52,578 bases of DNA from Candidatus Bathyarchaeota archaeon (GTDB lineage Archaea; Thermoproteota; Bathyarchaeia; Bathyarchaeales; SOJC01). The translations under genes and the position numbers were made by a program. Positions 17,885 to 26,551 of this stretch are shown here, in pieces (within the stretch, counting starts at the first letter, position 1; each line of letters opens with the position of its first letter). The notes beneath the pieces are model-generated. The model was not told the DNA's origin. It made no database searches and saw nothing but the letters and a program-made list of their open reading frames with translations. Location of the stretch: assembly GCA_020341775.1 (NCBI GenBank), contig CP070835.1, forward strand, positions 1,761,862 to 1,814,439. Direction: 5' to 3'.

Positions 17885-19084
17885 ATGAAAGCGAAATGCC
17901 CAGCTATTGTCAGCGTGGGCAGAACTAGTTTTGGGGAGCATTATGAAGTAGAGCCAGAAAATCTGGTGTGGGAAGCTGGATTGACGGCTGCAGAGGCTGC
18001 AAACATTGAACGGAGAAGTTTAGAAGCTTGCTATTTTGCAGATTATTTTCTTCCAATAACTAACAAAATTGGACTTGAGGAAGGCTTTCTCTCTGAGCTC
18101 TTGGAACTAAATGTCCCTATGGAAATAACGCGATCATTCAGCTCTGCCCTTTCAAATGCGTGCAATGCCGTTCAAGCTGGAAAATACGATATCGTGCTGG
18201 TGGGTGGAATGGAGAAAATGACTGATCGCTGGGACAAAATCAGGGACGATCTTATGCTCTTGGAAGATCCTTGGAGCTATTACGCAGGATGCACACCTGA
18301 AGCTAATCATGAACTTATGTTGAGGGCATACATCAAGAGATTCGGGATCTCTGGTGAGAAGCTCGACATTTTTAACTTAGCGTTGGCTGAATTTGCTGTG
18401 AAGAGCCATTCGAACGCAATGAAAAATGAGTACGCCCAGTTTCACAAGGAAATTTCTGCCGACACTGTTATAAAAGCCAGAGTCAAAACAGGGAGACCTT
18501 TAGGTCTGTTTGACTTCGCCCCAATATCTGACGGGGCTTCTGCCCTTATCCTAACAAATTCAGAAACAGCTGAATCTTTCACAGATAAACCGGTCTACAT
18601 CTTGGGCTATTCTCTGGCTACAGACTACATTACCTTTCCGTCGCGCAGCGACCTTACTGGGTTTGCAGCCACAAAGCTGGCGATGAATGAAGCTCTCAGG
18701 TCAGCAAGGGTTGAGTTAGATGACATTAGTATTTTGGAGCTTTACGATCAATCAACAATGATGGGAATAGTGTCTTTAGAAGATTTAGGTTTCTGCGAGA
18801 GAGGAAAAGCTTGGAGTGACATCCACAAAAGCTTCAAAGAAAGCGAAGACTTTCTTGAGCTCAATGGTAGGAGCCTTTTTGTGAATATGAATGGAGGACT
18901 CAAAGCCGACGGAAACCCATTAGGCGCCACCGGAGGAGCGGAAATCTTCGAGATTTTTCAACAGTTGAGAAAAAAAGCGGGTGCGAGGCAAGTACAGGCC
19001 GACGGTGAACTCAAATATGGCTGTGTTCATGAAATGGAAGGCTTCGGCACAAAGGCGTACACTTGCATCTTAGGATTGGAATGA
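17885..19084 (+). CDS. Thiolase-fold protein lacking catalytic residues
   Basis: Homologous over its length to archaeal SCP2-type thiolases (VGRTSFGEHYE, IVLVGGMEKMTD, LEDLGF, GGLKADGNPLGATGG). Counting from a possible GTG start at 17846, the nucleophile position of archaeal thiolases (ACASG) reads EITRSF, so Cys is Thr95; the HDxF histidine is Tyr300 (ELYDQST); and the GHP histidine is Asn357 (GNPLGATG). Only the C-terminal histidine (H395) remains. I start it at ATG 17885, behind AAGGAG. It sits 1 bp before the DUF35-HMGS fusion, mirroring the archaeal thiolase-HMGS-DUF35 operon. A structural or substrate-binding role is inferred; catalysis by a changed mechanism is possible. Confidence 0.85.
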   Translation: MKAKCPAIVSVGRTSFGEHYEVEPENLVWEAGLTAAEAANIERRSLEACYFADYFLPITNKIGLEEGFLSELLELNVPMEITRSFSSALSNACNAVQAGKYDIVLVGGMEKMTDRWDKIRDDLMLLEDPWSYYAGCTPEANHELMLRAYIKRFGISGEKLDIFNLALAEFAVKSHSNAMKNEYAQFHKEISADTVIKARVKTGRPLGLFDFAPISDGASALILTNSETAESFTDKPVYILGYSLATDYITFPSRSDLTGFAATKLAMNEALRSARVELDDISILELYDQSTMMGIVSLEDLGFCERGKAWSDIHKSFKESEDFLELNGRSLFVNMNGGLKADGNPLGATGGAEIFEIFQQLRKKAGARQVQADGELKYGCVHEMEGFGTKAYTCILGLE

Positions 19085-19085
19085 A

Positions 19086-20609
19086 ATGAGCAGTGAACCT
19101 ATTGAAAGACGAGTAGCCTATATAGGCGATAGACTACGCGGTAGCCGCTGCACTCTTTGTGGAAAAGAGTATTTTAAACCTAGGAATCACTGTGGTGCCT
19201 GTGGGAGAAAAAGTTATGGAATGACAGAGCCTATCGATTTTTTCTATGAAGAAGGAACTCTGGAAGTTTGCACCTACGTTAAAAATCCCACAAACAGGTT
19301 CACAAAACTAGGCCCCTACGTATATGGAATCATCTCCTTCCATAATGAAGAGGTTCGCTTCCCGGGTCGAATCACCGATTTTGCCATTGCAGACGACCTG
19401 AAAATCGATTTAAACAGCTTAGAAGGCAGAAAAGTTGTACCACGCTTCCGGAGAAGACACGCTGTTGACTCTAGCGGAATAGTGCCAACAATCTCTCTAG
19501 CTTTCTCGTTTGCTGATGGATACTACCCATTCCAAGAATACAGAATTGTTCAACCTTCAAAGCAATATGACAAGCCGGGAATTGTGGCATATGGTGCATA
19601 CTCTTCAAAGTTCAGAATCAAAGAAGGAACAATAGAGCGCTCCGTGCCATTCATCGATGAAGACTCCATTACAGCAGCTGTTGAAGCTGGAAAAATGGCG
19701 CTTATACACTCTGGCGTCGACCCTATATCGGTTGCTAAAGTGTATGTAGGATCCGAGTCTAACCCCTACGCAGTCAAGCCCATTGCTTCCAAAGTAGCGC
19801 AAGTGTTGAAGCTCGGTGAAGAGTGTCAAGGCGAAGGCGTCCAATGTGTGGATGCTGTAGACACAGAATTCGCCTGCAAAGCAGCAACAAGCATGTTCAA
19901 AGACGCAGCTTCTCTGGTGTATTATCCAGATTTAAAAGGATCCTACAGCATGGTGATTGGCACCGACAACTCCCAATCTGCTCCAAGAGGAGAACCAGGG
20001 GGCGAGTTGGATCTATTTGTAGGTTACGGAAGCTGTGCTTTCATGTTCGGCATGCATGACGTGATAGCACAGTTTGAAGGCTGGAGCTCCATAACGTCAG
20101 ATACGCCAGACTTTTGGAGGAGAGATACTCAACCTTACCCGAGTCATGGAGGCAGGTTTACAGGTGAACCAGCCTACTTTAAGCACGTAACAAAAGCTGT
20201 CCAAAAGCTTACTTCACAGTTGAAGCTTGAGCCACGCGACGTGGACTACTTCGTGGCTCATCAGCCAAACGCAGTTTTTCCAACACGTGTTGCGAAGGCG
20301 TTAGGATTCAAAGAGGAGCAATTCTTACCAGGGCTTCAAGTGGCAAAATTCGGAAATACATACTCGGGTTGTTCCCCCATCGGTTTGGCGGCCATACTCG
20401 ACGTAGCAAAACCGAATGAAAGAATTTTAGTAGCAAGTTATGGTTCAGGGGCTGGAAGCGACGCCTACTCTTTCATTACTACAAATCAGCTCTTAGACAA
20501 GAGATCCAGACAGAAATTCACCATTACATACCAAGCGGAGAACAAGAATATCAGCTACGTAGACTACGCTACTTATAGAAGGTTCAAGCGGGGAATGCGT
20601 GCAGATTGA
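19086..20609 (+). CDS. DUF35 (zinc-ribbon OB-fold) fused to hydroxymethylglutaryl-CoA synthase
   Basis: A 507-residue fusion. Residues about 10-150 are a DUF35 domain: zinc ribbon C22/C25...C36/C39 and an OB fold. Residues about 163-490 are an HMG-CoA synthase domain, with Glu in VGSES (E224), the nucleophile in DTEFACKAA (C264), the histidine in VAHQPNAVF (H392), and GNTYSGCSPIGL and ASYGSGAGSDAY blocks. HMGS condenses acetyl-CoA and acetoacetyl-CoA for mevalonate and isoprenoid lipids. In characterised archaea DUF35 is a separate protein bridging thiolase and HMGS; here it is covalently joined. It follows the thiolase-like gene at once and overlaps the next gene by 4 bp. A different 3-oxoacyl condensation remains possible. 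Confidence 0.85.
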   Translation: MSSEPIERRVAYIGDRLRGSRCTLCGKEYFKPRNHCGACGRKSYGMTEPIDFFYEEGTLEVCTYVKNPTNRFTKLGPYVYGIISFHNEEVRFPGRITDFAIADDLKIDLNSLEGRKVVPRFRRRHAVDSSGIVPTISLAFSFADGYYPFQEYRIVQPSKQYDKPGIVAYGAYSSKFRIKEGTIERSVPFIDEDSITAAVEAGKMALIHSGVDPISVAKVYVGSESNPYAVKPIASKVAQVLKLGEECQGEGVQCVDAVDTEFACKAATSMFKDAASLVYYPDLKGSYSMVIGTDNSQSAPRGEPGGELDLFVGYGSCAFMFGMHDVIAQFEGWSSITSDTPDFWRRDTQPYPSHGGRFTGEPAYFKHVTKAVQKLTSQLKLEPRDVDYFVAHQPNAVFPTRVAKALGFKEEQFLPGLQVAKFGNTYSGCSPIGLAAILDVAKPNERILVASYGSGAGSDAYSFITTNQLLDKRSRQKFTITYQAENKNISYVDYATYRRFKRGMRAD

Positions 20610-21793
20610 CAGATGAAAAGCCTCACGCGCTAGAAGAGGAGCAAGAGAGAGGGCGCCCATTACAATTCATGAAATGGATACTGGAAGCGATAATTTCTCC
20701 AATAAAGGCGTTTGAAAAAATAGTACGTAGACCAGACATTAGAGGCCCAATTCTTATTCTACTAATAACGCTTCCCATTACTCTAGGCGGCCAATATATT
20801 AGCGGCACAAAATTTTTCCTGGAGATCCCAACATCGGAGGACGATTTGTGGACAGAAGAGCCATCCGGTCAAGCGTCTTTTCTATGGGAGTCCAATAACA
20901 CCATAAGCTTTGATGACGAAGATTTCGTCACGGGCAATAGCAGCGTTTCAACTTCCTTGACTAATGGCACTTCAATTTGTATGCAATTGAAAAATATAGG
21001 GAGTTTCAGCTCCTCTGAAGAGGAACATAGCCGCCTTCTTTTTCGGATGAAGTGGGTGCACGCGGCCAACACAACGCCAACCAACGCGACACTGCAACTG
21101 ACCCTTCTCGAAAATTCAAGCGAAAGCATTCAGCTGAGTATAGAAAACTATGTAGCTAATCGCAGCAACACTTGGGCAAACGTCAGTGTAAGTCTTAGCT
21201 CAGAAACCTCGAATCAGAAGGACATTGAAGCTCCAGCAAACATAACTGGGGTGAGTTTTCTCTTGCAGTGGAATGCGCCAGCAAATCTCACTCTGAAAAT
21301 CGATGAACTGTTTTTTGGAGCATATAGCGCCCTTTCAACGTCGAATGTCTTCACAACTCAACTTGCGTATTTACTAATGCAAAGCAGCGTACAGTTTCTG
21401 CTTCAATGGGTAATTCTCTCTGGAATAGCTTTGTTACTTTTAAAAAGCTTTTCTCATTGGACAGGCCCGTGGAGAAACTTGCTCGCAACAGTCGGATACG
21501 TGTATTCACCATCGATTATTTATTCAGTGGTACTAGCCTTCTTGTTTGCTCTTCTGCCACCTGTCTTCTTTCCCTATTTCCTCACCTTCTCTGAATACCT
21601 CAGCATCCAAAGCAGTTGGGGAATACCAATCTCGATTGTGGGCTTGCTGTATTATGGCTGGCTAACTATTCTTTGTGGAATCTCTTTAAAATCGTTGGAG
21701 GAGCTCTCGTGGAGAACAGCTCTCTTGATAAGCTTCGGAGCCGTAATAATGAGTTTGTTGCTCAGCTCCTTTTTACTCAGCGCTTTTCTTTGA
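20606..21793 (+). CDS. Yip1-family membrane protein with extracytoplasmic insertion
   Basis: A 395-residue integral membrane protein. An N-terminal amphipathic block (MKWILEAIISPIKAFEKIVRRPD) and a first membrane segment lead into an external Asn-rich domain (about residues 70-235) with many N-x-S/T sites, followed by four or five hydrophobic segments like those of Yip1 proteins. The TTG start overlaps the TGA of the HMGS fusion (TTGA), so translation is probably coupled, although no functional link is obvious. The end overlaps the convergent HTH gene by 17 bp. Confidence 0.7.
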   Translation: MTDEKPHALEEEQERGRPLQFMKWILEAIISPIKAFEKIVRRPDIRGPILILLITLPITLGGQYISGTKFFLEIPTSEDDLWTEEPSGQASFLWESNNTISFDDEDFVTGNSSVSTSLTNGTSICMQLKNIGSFSSSEEEHSRLLFRMKWVHAANTTPTNATLQLTLLENSSESIQLSIENYVANRSNTWANVSVSLSSETSNQKDIEAPANITGVSFLLQWNAPANLTLKIDELFFGAYSALSTSNVFTTQLAYLLMQSSVQFLLQWVILSGIALLLLKSFSHWTGPWRNLLATVGYVYSPSIIYSVVLAFLFALLPPVFFPYFLTFSEYLSIQSSWGIPISIVGLLYYGWLTILCGISLKSLEELSWRTALLISFGAVIMSLLLSSFLLSAFL

Positions 21794-22265
21794 GAGGCAC
21801 TTGTTGCCTGAAACGATGATCACAGGCAGAAAGAAAACATAGCTTGCATTGCTCTATGTCTAAAGCTGGATCTGTGCGTTTGCATAGTCTACACATCAGA
21901 CGCTTTTTCCGAACAATGCTACAAGTCGTGCAGATTTGCAGTGCAAGAAAAGGCCTCTCAAAGTTACCATCTGCCAAGGACGCAGCAGTTTTCATGATTA
22001 GCGTTTTCACCTCCTTCTCCCCTCCAATCGAGAGAACACTTCCCCGTACGCGGTGAATGTATTTACTCACTGCTGTTTGGGTTATGCCCAAAAGGTCGGC
22101 AGCATCCCCTTGCTTCATTCCATAATTCTCAGTGAGTTCTCTGGCTAGGAGAGCACGTATTGCCGGCACGACGGATTTCACGGCTACTTCACATGGAAGT
22201 TTCAAAGTTTTGACTCCTTTGGGTAGTGTTTCGGGGAAAAGGTATATAAGCATGACGTCTGTCAT
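21777..22265 (-). CDS. HTH transcriptional regulator with C-terminal cysteine cluster
   Basis: A 162-residue predicted regulator of the archaeal COG2522-like type. Residues about 30-75 are a helix-turn-helix (YGMKQGDAADLLGITQTAVSKYIHRVRG). The C-terminal third has a cysteine set (CTTC, CRLCKR, CKLC, C) that may hold zinc or an Fe-S cluster, hence a possible redox or metal sensor. Codons 1-5 lie within one of two matching palindromes; an alternative start at codon 5 (MLIYLFPETLPKG) would place that palindrome in the leader, suggesting autoregulation. It is divergent from the three-domain winged-helix gene. Confidence 0.8.
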   Translation of the reverse strand: MTDVMLIYLFPETLPKGVKTLKLPCEVAVKSVVPAIRALLARELTENYGMKQGDAADLLGITQTAVSKYIHRVRGSVLSIGGEKEVKTLIMKTAASLADGNFERPFLALQICTTCSIVRKKRLMCRLCKRTDPALDIEQCKLCFLSACDHRFRQQVPLKEKR

Positions 22266-22285
22266 AATATTATGACGTGTGTCAT
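22243..22285 (+). promoter_or_regulatory. TATA box followed by twin ATGAC-N4-GTCAT palindromes
   Basis: TATATAAG (22243-22250) is followed by ATGACGTCTGTCAT (22252-22265) and ATGACGTGTGTCAT (22272-22285). The two 14-bp palindromes share half-sites and are 20 bp apart centre to centre, close to two helical turns. They lie in the start region shared by two divergent regulator genes, just where a transcript from the TATA box would begin. A dimeric regulator, probably one of the two neighbours, is the likely ligand. Confidence 0.65.
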
Positions 22286-22306
22286 AGACTCTTTGGAGGA
22301 AAAACG

Positions 22307-23305
22307 TTGAAGAATTGCACTCCTTTCTCCCCTCATAAGAGTACTGCCGTGCAGACCCAAGCTTCTATGGCATACGGTTTTCTCAAAACCCTCACACCTG
22401 AGCAAAGACGGGTCGCCGACTCGATGTGGTTGTCAAAAAAGATGGTTGATGACGGATGCACACTAGAGCAAACATTTCAAACGATGAATGAGCGATGCAA
22501 GATCTGCGACGAAGTTTCGCCGATGGTTTGTGTCGACCAATGTGACACATGGAAAGTGAAGAGGGAACTACGCAAAATTGATAGATTGCTTTCAAAGGAT
22601 GATCACAGGCTTAAGCTGTTGAATGCCCTGAAGAATGATAGGAGACTAAAAATTCTTCACATTCTGCGGAAGAGGACTCTTTCAGTTGACGGCTTACAGG
22701 GTGAGTTGAGAAAATCTTGTCTCTATCACAGCAAGAAGACAATCAACGAATATTTGAATCCCATGTTGGAAGCTGGATTGGTCAGTAAAAAAGGCGGATG
22801 CTTCATGCTCACGCTGTATGGAAGAAAGGTTCATGACGCTGTTGTCAGACATGAGTTTGTGGGGCATCTCCCAATTCATTCCAGGGGCTATGAAGAGATA
22901 GTGCTCAGGAAACTTTTGGATGGTGGAAAAACTCGCGGAGAATTGGCTGAAGCTGGACTTGCAAAGAGCTTGTCAAGGGTTTTGAAACGTTTAGTGGACA
23001 GTGAATTAATATCCAATAATTCTCCTTCTGCCCGAATTTTCTACTTCCGGACCAAAAGAGCCTTGTCCATGGAACATGTTTCGACAACTCAGAGAACTAT
23101 TTGCGAGGTTATTCCTCAAGCAGGCATTCCAGCTCGCGCCTTAGCGGAGACTACAGGCATTAGCTTGCGACGGACATACAAAAATTTGCGAAATTTGCGA
23201 GGGAAAAAGTTGGTGTTTAGGCGTGAAGTCCCAGTGAAATACGAGTTGACGACACGTGGTCGAGCCGTAGCCAAGTTTTTAGAAGAAATCGCTGAAGTTG
23301 AGTAA
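22307..23305 (+). CDS. Multi-winged-helix transcriptional regulator
   Basis: A roughly 332-residue protein with three winged-helix-like units: about residues 95-175 (NDRRLKILHILRKRTLSVDGL...LTLYGRKV), 190-250 (VLRKLLDGGKTRGELAEAG) and 260-325 (CEVIPQAGIPARALAETTGIS...YELTTRGRAV). A small cysteine group (CKIC, CVDQC) precedes them. TTG 22307 is preferred to the upstream GTG because GGAGG stands 7 nt before it, leaving the palindrome in the leader. No known member is recognised; the target is probably the shared divergent promoter. Confidence 0.75.
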   Translation: MKNCTPFSPHKSTAVQTQASMAYGFLKTLTPEQRRVADSMWLSKKMVDDGCTLEQTFQTMNERCKICDEVSPMVCVDQCDTWKVKRELRKIDRLLSKDDHRLKLLNALKNDRRLKILHILRKRTLSVDGLQGELRKSCLYHSKKTINEYLNPMLEAGLVSKKGGCFMLTLYGRKVHDAVVRHEFVGHLPIHSRGYEEIVLRKLLDGGKTRGELAEAGLAKSLSRVLKRLVDSELISNNSPSARIFYFRTKRALSMEHVSTTQRTICEVIPQAGIPARALAETTGISLRRTYKNLRNLRGKKLVFRREVPVKYELTTRGRAVAKFLEEIAEVE

Positions 23306-23356
23306 GATTTTACCTGCGCAATACCTTTTAAGCGCAATTGAGGCCCAACTTCAACT

Positions 23357-24199
23357 TCATTGCTGCAAGGCCAAATTATTTCGCCAGAACGGAACTACTC
23401 TAACAACGGGGTTTTTTGTTTTATATAAGTGGAAAAATTCGCCATTCTCGCCTAAAGCTTCACCGTGATCTGACGTGATCACAATTTTATGGTCGCTGAA
23501 TCTTTCAATTATTTGCATCGCTGAACTCAAAGCCCATTCTAAATTATCCCTATAGAAGTACTTGAGGTCATCAACTGAGTACTTTCTCCAATAAATCTCG
23601 TTCAAGTCTTCAAGAAAGTTGAGTCGCAGGAGCTTCTTGAATTTCCAATAGGCAATTCTAAATCGTGAAAAATTAAAGTCTAAAGATTTGATCAAGTTTC
23701 TGGCGAATCTTTCTAATAAAATCGCCATCTCTGGGTTGCTTTTCGCACATCTCAGGTCGAAGTAGGTTGATGGGCAAGGAGCCTTTCTATAGGGAAAATG
23801 AGGTTGTATGAAGTGAATTATCACCTTTCTTTTGGGGTGTTCAGCTATTGCGTTTACGGCAATTCTGGCAACCTTGTTGGGTAGAGCCGATCCTAGGCCC
23901 CAGCTCCACGCGTCAAGCCATGCATCATATACTCGGTAGAATCTCTCGCTCGCATTAAAATTCCCCCACGCAACACCCTTGCTGTTTATTCCTGGATGAG
24001 CACTCACATATACTATGTTACTCGCTCTGCCCCCATTGAAAACTGTGTGCAGCCATTCGAATGTGTCTGAAGCACCAGCTCTTTTTTCGAGTTTTCCTGA
24101 TGGTAAATATTGCTCGTATGCTTCTTTGAAGATATCATATCTGCAAGCGTCCAAAATTATTGCGATATCCCATTGCTCCTCCATTAAACTAAGACACAT
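23357..24199 (-). CDS. Alkaline phosphatase/sulfatase-superfamily protein
   Basis: A 280-residue protein with the metal-site elements of the superfamily: an N-terminal IAIILDACRYDIF, where the aspartate and a Cys/Thr would be ligand and nucleophile, HFIQPHFPY in the middle, and VITSDHGEALGE with the conserved D-H pair near the C-terminus. It has no signal peptide. GGGGAGG 9 nt before ATG 24199 supports this start. Relatives often act in cell-surface polysaccharide or lipid modification, but no such genes flank it. Its AT-rich codons differ from the neighbours, which hints at transfer. Confidence 0.72.
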   Translation of the reverse strand: MCLSLMEEQWDIAIILDACRYDIFKEAYEQYLPSGKLEKRAGASDTFEWLHTVFNGGRASNIVYVSAHPGINSKGVAWGNFNASERFYRVYDAWLDAWSWGLGSALPNKVARIAVNAIAEHPKRKVIIHFIQPHFPYRKAPCPSTYFDLRCAKSNPEMAILLERFARNLIKSLDFNFSRFRIAYWKFKKLLRLNFLEDLNEIYWRKYSVDDLKYFYRDNLEWALSSAMQIIERFSDHKIVITSDHGEALGENGEFFHLYKTKNPVVRVVPFWRNNLALQQ

Positions 24200-24578
24200 T
24201 GGTCCTCTACCTCCCCTAGTGGGTGGGACGACTGCTGCATTAGCTTGCTATTTTTATTCCATGTGTTTCCTTTTATTTCTGTCGTATTCTCAACTTCGAA
24301 GTACGCGCGCGCTATGCGCCCAACATAGCTACTGAAGGCACCACAAGGTTGACTCTATGCGTCAGGGCATAGGCACGAGTGCATTTCCAAACCTACCTGT
24401 TGCTCAATCTTCCGCATTGAAGTAGGCATTAGGGGAATAGTGAAGTTGTTCCAGCGTAGTCATGGGTGTCAAGACCAGTCGGTCCTGCGATGCGCCCTTC
24501 CTTCGTTTGAGTCAACGCAATATTAGGGTATACTCACCGGTAAGTGTTATTTCTGTGTTTGGTGGTTGATATAGTTGG
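24200..24578. other. Intergenic region without a recognisable gene
   Basis: No open frame of coding character on either strand. It contains a 12-nt alternating purine-pyrimidine tract (GTACGCGCGCGC at 24301-24312) and then unstructured sequence leading to the tRNA. I see no intact promoter beyond AT-rich stretches. Confidence 0.5.
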
Positions 24579-24666
24579 GCAGGGGTTCCCAAGTCTGGTC
24601 AAAGGGGTGAGGTTCAGGACCTCATGGCGTAGGCCTTCGTGGGTTCAAATCCCACCCTCTGCACCA
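24579..24666 (+). tRNA. tRNA-Leu (anticodon CAG)
   Basis: Class II cloverleaf of 88 nt including CCA. The acceptor GCAGGGG pairs with CCTCTGC (one G-U), D-loop AAGTCTGGTCAAA is closed by CCC/GGG, the anticodon stem TGAGG/CCTCA encloses TTCAGGA with anticodon CAG, a long variable arm (GGCGTAGGCCTTC) follows, and the T arm is GTGGG-TTCAAAT-CCCAC. Discriminator A and encoded CCA follow. The long variable arm and A73 fit leucine. No intron. Confidence 0.95.
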
Positions 24667-24754
24667 TCTTTGAATCAGACTTGACGCCGTAGAAGGCGAA
24701 TCTATATTTCCTTCTCTATTAGTTTATTTTCAAGTTGTTGCCAGGAAGGATTGT

Positions 24755-26011
24755 ATGGAAGTTTCGAGGCTTTATACGTCAAGTGTGATAATCCTGTCTC
24801 TATCTGCACTTGTAGAGAATCTAGCGTATGCTTTGCCGATTTCATATTTTCCCAACTATGTTCAGCTTCTAGGAGCGTCAATCGCTTACATCGGCCTATT
24901 CACTGCCGCCTTCACCGCTGCAAATGCAACTCTGTCACAAAAATTCGGTTCGTTGTCGGACAAAATTGGACGGAAGAAGCTTATCCAAGCTGGTTTGTTA
25001 GCCGATGTGTTTCTAGGCGTATTGACCGGCGTCGTCTGGGACTGGGCACCTCTCCTATTAATAAGATTGTTAAACGGAGTTGCCACTGCTGCTGTGGCCG
25101 CACCGGCTGAAGCGTCTTTGGTGGATCAAGTTCCAAAGCACAAGAGAGGAGAAGCCTTAGGATTCTATTTGACACTAAGCATGGTGGGATTTAACTTAGG
25201 GCCAGTCTTCGGAGGAAGTGTCCAATTCCTATGCAATAACATTCTTGGAACAGGGCTTGAGTGGAGCTACAGAATCCCCTTCTTTGTTGACTCCCTCTTG
25301 GCCCTCACAGCTTTCATTCTGGTGTGGCAAGGGGTCAAAGAGACAAGGGGAATAGATGTAATTGAGACGCCGGCAAAGCAGGAAGAAGTAACACTAAGTA
25401 GAAAAGTGGGGTTTTCTCTTAAAGTTCTCTATATTTCATCTCTTGCAACAGGGTTTGCCGTTGGATTCATAATACCCGTAAGTGTCTTGTACTTCGGGGA
25501 CGTTTTCAACGCCACGTCCTTTCAAATTGGCATAATACTCTCAATCTCGGGATTTGTTGGTTTAGTATGCAACCTTTACGCTGGAAGAGTCTCAGACCGA
25601 GTTGGGAGAAAACCCATAATAGCTCTGGGAAGCTTCCCTTCCAGACTAGCCACTATGGTCTTTCCCTTCGCTTCCGACCTAGTCTCCGCCGCAGGAGTAA
25701 CGATATTCAGAGCCTTGGGTCACAATATAGCCATGCCAGCAGCCCGAGCCTTGAATGCTGACTTGGTGCCCGAGAAGATTAGGGGAAGACTCTTTGGAAG
25801 ACTGGCAGCCTTTTTCAGTTTAGGCGCGATTCTGGGGCCAATTCTTTCCACAGTGATATACGATGTTTACAGGGGACAAGTCTTTGAAGTTACATGGCTT
25901 GGCAATCTCACCATAAGAGGAGGCGGGCTGCCTTTCATTATAAGCAGTGTGATAGGATTTTCTTCATTGTTCCTACTCCTCGCGTTTGTGGAAGAACCGA
26001 GGCGGAAATGA
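24755..26011 (+). CDS. Major facilitator superfamily transporter
   Basis: A 418-residue, 12-segment membrane transporter. The MFS motif A occurs in both halves: GSLSDKIGRKKLI after segment 2 and GRVSDRVGRKPIIALG after segment 8, the duplication expected for the fold. LLIRLLNGVATAAVAAPAEASLVDQVP matches the motif of drug:H+ antiporters. Substrate is unknown, with multidrug or sugar export most likely. ATG 24755 follows GGAAGGA. It stands 88 bp behind tRNA-Leu and is not in an operon. Confidence 0.85.
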   Translation: MEVSRLYTSSVIILSLSALVENLAYALPISYFPNYVQLLGASIAYIGLFTAAFTAANATLSQKFGSLSDKIGRKKLIQAGLLADVFLGVLTGVVWDWAPLLLIRLLNGVATAAVAAPAEASLVDQVPKHKRGEALGFYLTLSMVGFNLGPVFGGSVQFLCNNILGTGLEWSYRIPFFVDSLLALTAFILVWQGVKETRGIDVIETPAKQEEVTLSRKVGFSLKVLYISSLATGFAVGFIIPVSVLYFGDVFNATSFQIGIILSISGFVGLVCNLYAGRVSDRVGRKPIIALGSFPSRLATMVFPFASDLVSAAGVTIFRALGHNIAMPAARALNADLVPEKIRGRLFGRLAAFFSLGAILGPILSTVIYDVYRGQVFEVTWLGNLTIRGGGLPFIISSVIGFSSLFLLLAFVEEPRRK

Positions 26012-26169
26012 TTAATCGGAGAATTTCGGTGAAAGTCCCCCAAGTCGTCAAGAACCCAAACTAGCGATGAATAATATCGCGTTGAACCGGAGATTCTTGT
26101 TCGATCTAGTCCCACGATGCATCAACCTTTTTCTGTCAAGTCGACGCTTTCCTAAAGCAAGGATGGTAG

Positions 26170-26514
26170 ATGTCTTCACCTGAGAACGACGTCGCAAAAA
26201 GGAGTATTCGGGTTAGAACGTGGGAGGAGTTCAAGAAATTGGCATTAGAAAAGCAACCGAAAAGTATTGTTTACGTTATTGCAAGAAGCATTCCAGCAAA
26301 GAACCTAACAAGTCTCAAGCTCATAATGCCAATTGAAAGCGCACAATACATTTTTGTCGATTCCGCAAAGGGCGACACACTGCGGCGGACGGGAATCGCA
26401 ATACATTGTAACGAGGAGGGAACCCGCTTCCTCAAAGAACAAGATGTTGAAAAATTCTTGGAAAAACATTTAGGACGAGGAAATCTTCAGGTTCTTTCGT
26501 ATTGGACCATTTGA
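26170..26514 (+). CDS. Conserved-looking hypothetical protein
   Basis: A 114-residue soluble protein with alternating beta and alpha character (SIVYVIARSIPAK, LKLIMPIESAQYIFVD, GIAIHCNEEGTRFLKEQDVEKFLEKHLG) and a basic N-terminus (RSIRVRTWEEFKKLALEKQ). It resembles short alpha/beta archaeal proteins of unknown function; I recognise no family. A 10-nt alternating tract (CGCACGCGCA) begins 3 bp after its stop. It converges on the thiolase gene. Confidence 0.6.
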   Translation: MSSPENDVAKRSIRVRTWEEFKKLALEKQPKSIVYVIARSIPAKNLTSLKLIMPIESAQYIFVDSAKGDTLRRTGIAIHCNEEGTRFLKEQDVEKFLEKHLGRGNLQVLSYWTI

Positions 26515-26551
26515 CTCGCACGCGCAGACTGGTACTGAAAAGGCGTTACTT

